In this document: in pieces, positions 8,447 through 17,810 of the stretch
Position numbering within the stretch: the stretch's first letter is position 1
Layout of the letters: the number at the start of each line of letters is the position of its first letter
Source of the DNA: Alphaproteobacteria bacterium
GTDB lineage: Bacteria > Pseudomonadota > Alphaproteobacteria > Micropepsales > Micropepsaceae
Assembly (NCBI GenBank): GCA_028865545.1
Contig: JAGWJY010000001.1
Coordinates: forward strand, 99,690-163,689
Direction of reading: 5' to 3'
Length of the DNA stretch: 64,000 nucleotides
Notes under the pieces: generated by a model
What the model was told of the DNA's origin: nothing
Databases searched by the model: none
Seen by the model: only the letters and a program-made list of their open reading frames with translations
Translations under genes and position numbers: made by a program

Positions 8447-8869
8447 ATGCACGGCGCGCAGGAACTCGGCGAAGACGAAGCAGGGCTCGCCCTCGAAGTG
8501 ATCATCGGCGAGCTGAAGCGCCGCAAGAAGGCGGGCGTCATCGCGGTGGCCGACCGCCACGGCGAGCTGCTGGCGCTGTGGCGCATGGACGGCGCGCCGC
8601 TCTCCTCGGTGACCATCGCCACCAACAAGGCCTTCACCGCCGCGCGCGAGAAGAAACCGAGCGGCGAGGTCGGGCGCTCGAGCCGCGAGGGCGGCTGGGA
8701 CATCAGCTATCTGGGCGACCGCCGCTATGTGGGATGGGACGGCGGCGTGCCGGTGACGATCGGCGGCGCGGTGGCCGGCGCGGTGGCGGTCAGCGGGCTG
8801 AGCGGCGAGGAAGACGTCGAACTGGCGACGCTGGCGGCGAAGAAGATCGAGGAGAAGGCGGGGCGCTAA
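8447..8869 (+). CDS. GlcG/HbpS family heme-binding-like protein
   Basis: A 140-residue cytoplasmic protein with the GlcG/HbpS layout: an N-terminal helix (ALEVIIGELKRRKKAG), the strand pattern VIAVADRHGELLALWRMDGAPLSS, the helix ATNKAFTAAR, and the glycine-rich VTIGGAVAGAVAVSGLSGEED. HbpS binds haem and senses redox stress in Streptomyces; GlcG is linked to glycolate metabolism; most members are uncharacterised. No glycolate genes are nearby. The ATG has AGGGACGGACAGG upstream. No signal peptide. Confidence 0.75.
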   Translation: MHGAQELGEDEAGLALEVIIGELKRRKKAGVIAVADRHGELLALWRMDGAPLSSVTIATNKAFTAAREKKPSGEVGRSSREGGWDISYLGDRRYVGWDGGVPVTIGGAVAGAVAVSGLSGEEDVELATLAAKKIEEKAGR

Positions 8870-8911
8870 CGCCCTGAACCGGCATCCGTCGGCCCCGCAC
8901 GCCTCCGATAC

Positions 8912-9413
8912 TTACTGTGCCTTGCCGCAATCCGCCGTCAGCCAGCGGGCGTCGATCTTCGTGGTGTTGTGGATCGGCCGGCCGTCCATCATGCCGTTCA
9001 TGGTGGTGGTGCCGTAATAATGCGCCGGCGATTCAAACGTGAACTGGACATGGCCGCGCATCTTCATCTCGCCCGTGCACACCATGTCGGCGCTGTAGGA
9101 CGTGCCAGTGAATTTGGCGTTCTCCATGGCAGTCCTTGCTCTGACCGACCTGCGGCTTGTCCATATTGGCTTCGGCCGGCGTGATGCAATGGCGTGAGGT
9201 GATGCCGCCGCCGCCGTTCATCTGCACGCCGTGCGCCTTCATCTGCGCCCGCACCGACGGCGGCAGTTGCGACATGTCGGGCATGGCCTGCGCCTGGCCG
9301 CTCTGGATTTTCATCTCCCACAGGCCGGGCTTGACGTGCGACGCGGCCGTGGCGGGCACGGCGATGGCGGCGCCAAGCACGGCGGCCGTCGCCAGCAGAA
9401 CTGCGTGTTTCAT
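8912..9413 (-). pseudogene. DUF3617 family exported protein, frameshifted
   Basis: Two minus-strand frames together make one DUF3617 protein. The first begins at 9413 (MKHAVLLATAAVLGAA, signal peptide) and runs through HVKPGLWEMKIQSG to GQSKDC near 9140. The second continues from about 9127 with MENAKFTGTSYSADMVCTGEM and ends at 8912 (WLTADCGKAQ). In intact relatives the KDC...C motif is continuous, so one extra base (or two missing) near 9127-9145 separates the halves. It may be a real pseudogene or a sequencing error. DUF3617 proteins are small periplasmic proteins of unknown role. The neighbours on both sides run on the other strand. Confidence 0.75.
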
Positions 9414-9582
9414 CTTATCCTCCCCAATCAGGACGGGCGCAGTATAGCGCAAGCGCACCGCGGCGGAGGCGGCCCGCGCTGCGGCGCTTCGGTGCTTTTG
9501 CGAGGGATTTGCGTGCCGCCGCCAAGGCCGTTGTAATCCGCCGCGCCGCGCCCCACCTTGCGCGCAACACGAGGAGGCGGCC

Positions 9583-10599
9583 ATGGCGACGGTTCTGGTG
9601 ACGGGCGGTTCGGGGTTCATCGGCAGTCACACCATTCTGCAGGCGCTGGCGGCGGGCCATCAGGTCCGCACCACCGTGCGCAACCTGAAGCGTGAAGCCG
9701 ATGTGCGCGCGCTGCTCAAACAGGGCGGCGCCGAACCGGGCGGGCAACTGGCCTTCTTCGCCGCCGATCTGGAGAGCGACGCGGGCTGGCGCGAGGCGGT
9801 GAGCGGCTGCGACTATGTCCTGCATCTGGCCTCGCCCTTTCCCGCCGGCGTTCCCAAACACGAGGACGAACTGATCGTGCCGGCGCGCGAAGGCGCGCTG
9901 CGGGTGCTGCGCGCGGCGCGCGATGCGGGCGTCAAGCGCGTGGTGCTGACCTCGTCCTTCGCCGCCATCGGCTACGGCCAGAAGCCGGGCACCTATGACG
10001 AGACCAACTGGACCAATCCCGAGGGCGCCATGCCCTATGTGAAGTCGAAGACCATCGCCGAACGCGCGGCGTGGGATTTCGTGGCGCGCGAAGGCGGGGC
10101 GCTGGAACTCTCCGTGGTCAATCCGGTGGGCGTCTTCGGCCCGGTGCTGGGGCGCGACTACGCCACCTCGATCATCGTCGTGCAGCGGCTGATGGACGGC
10201 GCCATGCCCGGCAGCCCGCGGCTCTACTTCGGCGTGGTCGATGTGCGCGACGTGGCCGATCTGCATCTGCGCGCCATGACGCATCCCGCCGCCAAGGGCG
10301 AACGCTTCCTCGCCGTGGCGGGCGATTTCATGGCGATGGCCGAGATCGCGCGCGTGCTGAAGGCGCGGCTGGGCGAGAAGGCCGGGCGCGTGCCGACGCG
10401 CGAGCTGCCCGACTGGCTGGTGCGCCTGGTGGCGCTGTTCGATCCGGCGGTGCGGCAGATCATTCCCGACCTCGGCAAGAAGAAGAACGCCACCAGCGCC
10501 AAGGCGCAGCGCCTGCTGGGCTGGACACCGCGCACGCGCGAAGACGCCATCGTGGCGACGGCGGAGAGTCTGCTACGGCTGGGGTTGGTGAAGGGGTAG
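9583..10599 (+). CDS. NAD(P)-dependent epimerase/reductase (extended SDR, dihydroflavonol-reductase-like)
   Basis: A 338-residue extended short-chain dehydrogenase. The Rossmann motif TGGSGFIGSH is at residues 7-16, the LHLASPF segment and the SSFAAIGYG strand carry the active-site Ser, and YVKSK gives the Tyr-x3-Lys pair. VVNPVGVFGP and the DVRDVADLH segment are as in anthocyanidin/dihydroflavonol and aldehyde reductases of bacteria. It should reduce a carbonyl or act on a sugar nucleotide with NADPH; the substrate cannot be told. GAGGAGG precedes the ATG. No pathway partners are adjacent. Confidence 0.85.
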   Translation: MATVLVTGGSGFIGSHTILQALAAGHQVRTTVRNLKREADVRALLKQGGAEPGGQLAFFAADLESDAGWREAVSGCDYVLHLASPFPAGVPKHEDELIVPAREGALRVLRAARDAGVKRVVLTSSFAAIGYGQKPGTYDETNWTNPEGAMPYVKSKTIAERAAWDFVAREGGALELSVVNPVGVFGPVLGRDYATSIIVVQRLMDGAMPGSPRLYFGVVDVRDVADLHLRAMTHPAAKGERFLAVAGDFMAMAEIARVLKARLGEKAGRVPTRELPDWLVRLVALFDPAVRQIIPDLGKKKNATSAKAQRLLGWTPRTREDAIVATAESLLRLGLVKG

Positions 10600-10650
10600 A
10601 GGCCGCGTCATTGGTGTAACCTGCCTGCGGCGGCTGAACCGGAGGAAATG

Positions 10651-10968
10651 ATGACGCAAGATTTCTGGGTTTCTCTTTCAGAAAGCGACCGGGTACTTCT
10701 GCGGAAAGTGCTTGCGCACTATGCCCGTGAAAACGGCGGGGAGCATTCGGTCGTCGTCGACTTGCTGCAAAAACTTGAGCCGTCCCGCCCGTATCCCGAC
10801 ATCACCATCGGTGTTCACGGCGGGCAGGTGCAATGGACGACAGGAAATCCGTTCCCGCTGCGGATTTGCGATTACGACGGCGACAAATGCGATTTGCCCG
10901 ATCTCGACAAGGACGGTGAATGGTGCCGGCAATGGTTTGAGCCGGCGGACGAAGGGGTCGCTAACTGA
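10651..10968 (+). CDS. hypothetical protein
   Basis: Two ATGs are adjacent (10648, 10651). The GGAGG at 10641 spaces better to the second, giving 105 residues. The protein has an N-terminal helical part (SDRVLLRKVLAHYARENGG) and a C-terminal acidic part with CDYDGDKCDLPDLDKDGEWC, whose Asp/Cys pattern could bind a metal. No signal peptide and no family recognised. Its last 8 bp overlap, tail to tail, the end of the DpnI-like gene on the other strand. Confidence 0.5.
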   Translation: MTQDFWVSLSESDRVLLRKVLAHYARENGGEHSVVVDLLQKLEPSRPYPDITIGVHGGQVQWTTGNPFPLRICDYDGDKCDLPDLDKDGEWCRQWFEPADEGVAN

Positions 10969-11734
10969 CGGGTCGCAGGCGGTAACGGCCGCGCGACACG
11001 AAATCGAGAAAACCCTGATCGCGCAGCACTTGAAGCTGCTGGCGGATTTTCTCTTTGACGTGCCGGTTGTTCGGATAGATGCCGCTTAGGCGCTGCTCGA
11101 AACCATAAACGTCGTCGAGTTCGAATTCCGCTTTGCCGATCAATTCCACGCAGTTCATCACCTCGATCAACCAGCCGCGCGCCTCTGCGCCTTCGTCTCG
11201 CAGGAACAGCGTCTTCTGCCATTTCTCCAGGACGGCATCGCGCGCCATCGGCGTTCCGCTTTTGACAAGAAAGATTTTTCCCATCTCCGGAACACGTTCG
11301 AGCAGGATGTTGCAGCCGACCCATCCGGCACGCCGGGCCGTAGGTTTGAGCGGTTTGCGCTTTTCGATGATCTGCTGGACGAAGAAGTGTTTTGGCACGA
11401 CGAAGAAGTTTGTGACGCTGAGCTTCTTGCGGTCATAATTCAGGAGCATCAGGTTCGGATTGTCGCTGGCGGCGAGCCGTTCGCTCATGGCGCGGAAGGC
11501 GCCGTCCACTACCTTGGCGCCGAACGCGTTCTTCTGGCTCTTGAGTTCGTAATCCTCTCTGCACGACGGACAGAAGAAGTCGGCAACGGGCCGGTTGTTC
11601 TCATATTTACTGACGTTCACGCGGCCGCAGTTGGGGCAATACACTTGGCTGCGAACCCAGCTTTCCGTCCAAACGCGCGCGCTTTGCGCGGCGCTTGTGT
11701 AAGGCGTTTGCTCTTCTTCGAAGCCGAGTTTCAT
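10961..11734 (-). CDS. dpnI: DpnI-type methyl-directed restriction endonuclease
   Basis: A 257-residue protein closely matching DpnI over its whole length. It has the N-terminal zinc ribbon (Cys33/Cys36 in YCPNCGR and Cys55/Cys58 in FFCPSCRE). The PD-(D/E)XK nuclease core has Asp52 (RPVADFFC) and Glu63-x-Lys65 (YELKSQK). The signature TARRAGWVGCNI and the C-terminal winged helix (NRHVKEKIRQQLQVLRDQGF) are all present. DpnI cuts GATC only when adenine is methylated, so it needs no protective methylase and destroys Dam-modified incoming DNA. No methylase or dpnD partner is visible. Alphaproteobacteria usually methylate GANTC, not GATC, so the host genome should be safe. It lies just downstream of a toxin-antitoxin pair on the same strand, a typical mobile defence setting. 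Confidence 0.93.
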   Translation of the reverse strand: MKLGFEEEQTPYTSAAQSARVWTESWVRSQVYCPNCGRVNVSKYENNRPVADFFCPSCREDYELKSQKNAFGAKVVDGAFRAMSERLAASDNPNLMLLNYDRKKLSVTNFFVVPKHFFVQQIIEKRKPLKPTARRAGWVGCNILLERVPEMGKIFLVKSGTPMARDAVLEKWQKTLFLRDEGAEARGWLIEVMNCVELIGKAEFELDDVYGFEQRLSGIYPNNRHVKEKIRQQLQVLRDQGFLDFVSRGRYRLRPVS

Positions 11735-11798
11735 GTTTCTAGTTAAGTAAGAGGACGATATGGCGACGCCAATAGAATTTCACCCTGACCCCAATCTC

Positions 11799-11814
11799 CT
11801 GATAGAATTATCAG
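11799..11814. promoter_or_regulatory. inverted repeat between antitoxin and dpnI
   Basis: CTGATA-GAAT-TATCAG, perfect 6-bp arms, overlapping the antitoxin stop codon. On the minus strand it stands between the higBA-like pair and dpnI, so it could be a weak terminator of the pair or an operator for dpnI. Confidence 0.4.
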
Positions 11815-12089
11815 CCCACCTTTGACAGTTTGATCTCCACCTTGTGCCCTACCGCCTTGGCGTATTTTTTCAGTGAAGATAATGACGGTGGGTGACCGCC
11901 TTCCATGCGCGCCACGGCGGATTGCGACGTGCCCATGCGGCGTGCCACGTCCGTTTGAGTCAGCTTCGCCCGCGCGCGCGCTTTGAGCAGTTCGTTGATC
12001 AAGGCGAACTCCTCCTCCAGCGCGTCATATTCCTTCTTGAAGGCGGGATTCTTCATCTGCCTGCGCTTCCAGGCTTCGACGCTTCTCAT
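11811..12089 (-). CDS. HigA-type antitoxin, XRE helix-turn-helix
   Basis: A 92-residue protein. I start at the ATG at 12089, which overlaps the toxin stop as ATGA; the open frame extends 9 codons further. The N-terminus is helical (MRSVEAWKRRQMKNPAFKKE), then an XRE helix-turn-helix: LTQTDVARRMGTSQSAVARMEGG. The C-terminal KVEIKL strand is typical of antitoxins partnering Gp49/HigB-like toxins. It should neutralise the toxin and repress the operon by binding the dyad at 12421-12438. Toxin-first order with coupled translation is the HigBA arrangement. Confidence 0.85.
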   Translation of the reverse strand: MRSVEAWKRRQMKNPAFKKEYDALEEEFALINELLKARARAKLTQTDVARRMGTSQSAVARMEGGHPPSLSSLKKYAKAVGHKVEIKLSKVG

Positions 12090-12412
12090 CCCCGGATCTC
12101 CTTCATGCGTGCCCACGCGATCTCCAACTCACGCACCGGCGTTTTCTCCGTTTTCTTGACGAACGTTCTCAGTACGACCACCCGTTGGCCACTCGCCGTC
12201 ACATAAATCGACCGCGCGATTCCATCGCGCCCCTTCAACCGCAACTCCCAAAGCTTGCCGGACAGATGCTTCGCATAGGGCTCGCGCATCGCCGTCAGAC
12301 CATGATCGCGGAACAAATCTGTCAGCCGGGCAAAATGCGCTCTCATATCCAACGGCAAGGCCGCAACTTCGGTCTCCGCCACGCTGTTCACAAAGACGAC
12401 CGTCCAACTCAT
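12086..12412 (-). CDS. HigB/Gp49-like toxin of the RelE/ParE superfamily
   Basis: A 108-residue protein with the phage Gp49-like (HigB) pattern: a start VVFVNSVAETEVAALP, a helical middle LTDLFRDHG, then KHLSGKLWELRLKGRDGIARSIYVTASGQRVVVLRTFVKKTEKTP. The WELR and R-x-Y-V strands form the RelE-fold sheet, and FVKKTEKTP is the usual tail before the final helix (ELEIAWARMKEI). Such toxins cut mRNA on the ribosome. The ATG lies 8 bp after a perfect operator-like dyad with no Shine-Dalgarno, so translation from a very short leader is likely. The antitoxin gene follows with a 4-bp overlap. Confidence 0.85.
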   Translation of the reverse strand: MSWTVVFVNSVAETEVAALPLDMRAHFARLTDLFRDHGLTAMREPYAKHLSGKLWELRLKGRDGIARSIYVTASGQRVVVLRTFVKKTEKTPVRELEIAWARMKEIRG

Positions 12413-12420
12413 TTTTGATA

Positions 12421-12438
12421 TATCTCAGAAATGAGATA
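12421..12438 (-). promoter_or_regulatory. operator dyad of the toxin-antitoxin operon
   Basis: TATCTCA-GAAA-TGAGATA, perfect 7-bp arms, 8 bp upstream of the toxin ATG. The position immediately in front of the first gene and the symmetry fit autorepression by the XRE antitoxin. The binding itself is inferred. Confidence 0.65.
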
Positions 12439-12567
12439 ATTGCAAGTTCAATGATATGTGCCTGGGTTGCCGGGTGTCGTTGAGGCGTTTGGTCGCCAGC
12501 GCGTGAAGAGAATGCGCCTGAGTTTCCGTGGCTCTCGAACGTCTGGTGCGCTCGCCCCCCACCCGGC

Positions 12568-12605
12568 GATGCTTCGCATCACCGACCTCCCCACATGGGG
12601 GAGGT
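12568..12605. repeat. paired hairpins downstream of uvrB
   Basis: GATGC-TTC-GCATC (12568-12580) is followed by ACCTCCCC-ACATG-GGGGAGGT (12585-12605). Together they form a two-hairpin element just past the uvrB stop. It may end uvrB transcription, and it belongs to the same GGGAGG/CCTCCC-ended repeat style found elsewhere in the window. Confidence 0.55.
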
Positions 12606-12615
12606 GAAATAGAAG

Positions 12616-14940
<2,325 letters not shown>

Positions 14941-14989
14941 GGGGCTAATATAGTGTGTGTTCGCGGTTTGTGCAGCCCATGAGGTCCTC

Positions 14990-15352
14990 ATGATCGAAGC
15001 CTCCTGCCATTGCGGCGCGGTCCGGCTCGAAATCGAGACGGCGCCCGAGACCGTGACGTCGTGCAACTGCTCGATCTGCCGGCGCACCGGCGTGCTGTGC
15101 GCCTATTATTCGCCGAAGAATGTGCACCTGGTTCCGGCCGAAGGCGCGACGGACATCTATATGTGGGGCGACAAATCCATCGAGTTCCATCGTTGCAAGA
15201 TCTGCGGCTGCGCCACCCATTGGGCCCCCGTCGACAAGACGCTCGACCGCATGGGCGTGAATGCGCGGCTGATGGCGCCGGAGGTCCTCGCCGCCGCGCG
15301 GGTGCGCCGTTTCGACGGCGCGGACACCTGGAAATATCTCGACGAAGCGTGA
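14990..15352 (+). CDS. GFA (glutathione-dependent formaldehyde-activating) family protein
   Basis: A 120-residue zinc protein starting at the ATG at 14990 ([16 protein letters not shown]). It has the GFA/CENP-V fold signature: CHCG at the start, CNCSICRR, a middle [15 protein letters not shown] with a CxxC, and a C-terminal MGVNARLM...RRFDG. The cysteines hold two zinc ions. GFA enzymes were named for glutathione-formaldehyde condensation, but many members have other or unknown substrates. A close paralogue (17459-17806) lies 2.4 kb downstream beyond the BlaI/BlaR pair. It diverges from uvrB. Confidence 0.85.
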   Translation: MIEASCHCGAVRLEIETAPETVTSCNCSICRRTGVLCAYYSPKNVHLVPAEGATDIYMWGDKSIEFHRCKICGCATHWAPVDKTLDRMGVNARLMAPEVLAAARVRRFDGADTWKYLDEA

Positions 15353-15396
15353 TCGCCCCGCCAGGACGAGAAATCCGTCATCACACAAACGTGCGA

Positions 15397-15434
15397 TTGA
15401 CAGTTTCAAGGACTCATGCCAATTTTTTGGCATG
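15397..15434 (+). promoter_or_regulatory. promoter and palindromic operator over the blaI-like start codon
   Basis: A perfect -35 hexamer TTGACA (15397-15402) is followed by the palindrome CATGCCAA-TTTT-TTGGCATG (15415-15434). Its last three bases are the ATG of the repressor gene. A weak -10 (AATTTT) falls in the palindrome centre, so transcription would start at or next to the ATG. There is no Shine-Dalgarno. This suggests a leaderless mRNA and repression by a dimer covering the -10 and start site. Confidence 0.6.
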
Positions 15435-15854
15435 GTCAGGCACAAGCTCACGAAACGCACGCGCAAGGCCGAGGCTTCCAAGGACGGCCACAGCCGCCGC
15501 GAACGCGAGATCATGGAAGCGCTCTACACGCTGGGCAAAGCCACCGCCGCGCAGATTCTCGAACAGATTCCCAACCCGCCCACCTACACCGCCATCCGCA
15601 CCCATCTCACCATCTTGGAGAAAAAGGGCCATGTGCGGCACGCCAGCGACGGCACGCGCTACATCTACGAGCCGCTGGTGGCGCGCGAGCAGATGGGGCG
15701 GCGCGCCATCGACACGGTGCTGAAGACCTTCTTCGACAATTCCGTCGAGCAGGTGGTGGCGGCGCTGCTCACCAGCGAAGAAACCAATGTGTCGCGCGAA
15801 GAGCTGGAGCGCCTGGCGCGGCTGATCGAACAAGCCAAAGAGGAAGGACGATGA
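15432..15854 (+). CDS. BlaI/MecI/CopY family repressor
   Basis: A 140-residue winged-helix repressor. SRREREIMEALYTLGKATAAQILEQIP and PTYTAIRTHLTILEKKGHVRH form the winged helix with the family's TAIRT recognition helix. The C-terminal half (MGRRAIDTVLKTFFDNSVEQVVAALL) is the dimerisation domain, which contains the region normally cut on induction. It overlaps the M56 peptidase gene by ATGA, the usual BlaI-BlaR coupling. The start codon lies in the operator, so it should repress itself and the peptidase. The regulated targets beyond the operon are unknown; no beta-lactamase gene is nearby. Confidence 0.9.
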   Translation: MVRHKLTKRTRKAEASKDGHSRREREIMEALYTLGKATAAQILEQIPNPPTYTAIRTHLTILEKKGHVRHASDGTRYIYEPLVAREQMGRRAIDTVLKTFFDNSVEQVVAALLTSEETNVSREELERLARLIEQAKEEGR

Positions 15855-17401
15855 GCTCGCTGATCGCTTTGCGCGCGCTGCTGTTCGGCGGCGAATGTTT
15901 CCTCGGCGCGGCGCTGATCCTGGCGTTGGCCTGGCTGGCGACGGAAAATTTCCGCGGGACCGCGAGCCAACGCCATCTGGTGTGGCTGGCGGCGTTCGGC
16001 GCCGTACTGGTGCTGCCGCTGCTGGCCGCGATCCTGCCGTCGCAGATCGTCATCGTGCATCCCGTGCCGCCGCCGGTGCAGAGCATCGCCGCACTGCCCG
16101 TCGTCGCGGCCTCCGCAGCGCCGGCGGCGCCGATGATCGGTCACGGCACGCTGGCCATGCTGGTCTTCGCGGTCTGGTTCGCCGGCGTCTGCTGGATCGC
16201 CTGCCGGGGCGCGATCGGCCTCCTCGGTCTTCGCGCGTTGCACCGCCGCAGCGTGCCGTATTTCCTGGAAGGCGTCGACGCGTCGAAGCTCGCCATTGCC
16301 GGGCGGAACTGGAAGCTGCGCCTCTCCACCGCGCCGGGCGGCGCCGGACCCATCACCTGGGGATTTTTCAGACCCGTCGTCCTGCTTCCGAAAGTGGCCG
16401 TGCTGTGGCCGTGCGAACGGCTGGAAGCGGTGCTGCTGCATGAAGTGGCGCATGTGCGCCGCTATGACAGCCTGACCCAGGCGCTGTCGCTTCTGGCCTG
16501 CGCGCTCTACTGGCCCAATCCGCTGGTCTGGCTGGCGGCGCGCGCCCTGCGCCGCGAGGCCGAGATCGCCGCCGACGACGCGGTGATCCGGTCGGGCGTC
16601 AAGGCTTCGTCTTACGCCGAAGAGCTGCTGCGGCTGGCCGCCGAATTCCGTCCGCAGCGGACGTCGCTTTCCGACATGCAGCTTTCCATGGCCGGACGCT
16701 CGGCCCTGGAGGCGCGCGTGAAATCCATTTTGGCTCCAACCCAGTCGAGAGCAGGAGTGACTGTGATGAACGCCTTGAAGATCGCCGGCCTTGGTCTGTT
16801 GGCCACCTCCGTTCTGGCGCTGGCACGTCCGTCCTTTGCCGACGAACAGCAGACGCCGTCGCCCGCGCCGTCGGTCGTTCCCGCGCCAGCGGTGCAGGAC
16901 GACGACATGGCGGCGCCGCCTGTGCCGCCGCCGGCTCCCGCCATTCCGCCCGCGCCGGCCATCCCGCCCGCGCCCGCCGCTCCCGCGATACCACCGGCAC
17001 CGCCCGCCGGAACCACGGTGCGGATCATGAAGTTCGAGACGCCGGGTTCGGTGAAGATCATGAAATGGGAAGGCTCAGAAGCGGCGGTCAACAAGGCGGT
17101 GGCTCTGGATTCCGTGAAAATTCAAAAGGCGATCGCCGACGCCAAGATTGCCGAAACCGTGGCGCGCGCCATGCGAGAGGTGACGCCGAAAGTCAACGCG
17201 GCCGTGGCGCGGGCGATGCGCGAGGCCAAGCCCGACATCGAGAAGGCCATCGCCGATGCCAGGATCGCCGAGAACGTGGCGCGGGCCGTGCAACAAGAGC
17301 AGCCGGAAATCGAAAAAGCGATAGCCGAGGCGCGCAAACGAGCCGACGCTGCGGCGCGGCGCGATCAGGTCGAACCGCCGCCGTCGCAAGATAATCAGTA
17401 A
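15851..17401 (+). CDS. BlaR1-like M56 metallopeptidase with Ala-rich tail instead of a sensor domain
   Basis: A 516-residue membrane protein. Several membrane helices occupy residues 1-130. The M56 zinc site is HEVAH (197-201) followed by the RREAEIAADDAV helix with the third ligand region, and a further membrane helix near 300-320. In BlaR1/MecR1 the C-terminus binds beta-lactam; here it is replaced by a Pro/Ala linker (about 330-385) and an Ala/Glu/Arg-rich helical region made of repeats such as KAIADAKIAETVARAM and KAIADARIAENVARAV. It should cleave the BlaI-type repressor on a signal. The signal is unknown and is unlikely to be penicillin. Translation is coupled to the repressor by ATGA. 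Confidence 0.88.
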   Translation: MSSLIALRALLFGGECFLGAALILALAWLATENFRGTASQRHLVWLAAFGAVLVLPLLAAILPSQIVIVHPVPPPVQSIAALPVVAASAAPAAPMIGHGTLAMLVFAVWFAGVCWIACRGAIGLLGLRALHRRSVPYFLEGVDASKLAIAGRNWKLRLSTAPGGAGPITWGFFRPVVLLPKVAVLWPCERLEAVLLHEVAHVRRYDSLTQALSLLACALYWPNPLVWLAARALRREAEIAADDAVIRSGVKASSYAEELLRLAAEFRPQRTSLSDMQLSMAGRSALEARVKSILAPTQSRAGVTVMNALKIAGLGLLATSVLALARPSFADEQQTPSPAPSVVPAPAVQDDDMAAPPVPPPAPAIPPAPAIPPAPAAPAIPPAPPAGTTVRIMKFETPGSVKIMKWEGSEAAVNKAVALDSVKIQKAIADAKIAETVARAMREVTPKVNAAVARAMREAKPDIEKAIADARIAENVARAVQQEQPEIEKAIAEARKRADAAARRDQVEPPPSQDNQ

Positions 17402-17458
17402 TGCCGGCCCGTCCTATTTCTTCTATGCTGCGGGCCGCCATCCCCTAAGCCTGTCCCG

Positions 17459-17806
17459 ATGATCGAAGCCTCCTGCCATTGCGGCGCCGTGAAGATCGAA
17501 GTCGCCCACGCACCGGATACGGTGACGGACTGCAACTGCTCGATCTGCCGGCGCTATGGCGTGCTCTGGGGCTATTATTCGCCGAAGGACGTGCGAGCCA
17601 CCGGCGAAACCGACATCTATATGTGGGGCAACAGGTCGATCGAGTTCCATCGCTGCAAGACCTGCGGCTGCGTCACGCATGAGGCTCCCGTCGACAAGAC
17701 GCGCGACCGCATGGGCGTCAATGCGCGGCTGTTGCCGCCGGAGATTCTGGCCCCGGCCCGCGTCCGCCATCTCGACGGCGCGGTTACCGAGGCCTATCTC
17801 GATTGA
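17459..17806 (+). CDS. GFA family protein, paralogue of 14990-15352
   Basis: A 115-residue protein with the same motifs as the upstream paralogue: [52 protein letters not shown] and MGVNARLL. The two differ mainly by a 5-residue gap and scattered changes. They bracket the BlaI/BlaR-like operon, which points to a duplication and suggests that the repressor system may control one or both. Zinc binding by CHCG, CNC and CxxC is expected. The substrate is not known. Confidence 0.85.
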   Translation: MIEASCHCGAVKIEVAHAPDTVTDCNCSICRRYGVLWGYYSPKDVRATGETDIYMWGNRSIEFHRCKTCGCVTHEAPVDKTRDRMGVNARLLPPEILAPARVRHLDGAVTEAYLD

Positions 17807-17810
17807 CGGC

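Noticed and set aside
15416..15850. N-terminal extension of the M56 peptidase through the repressor gene
   Set aside because: The in-frame ATG at 15416 lies in the operator, and the extension is an off-frame reading of the repressor; the ATGA start at 15851 fits the family.
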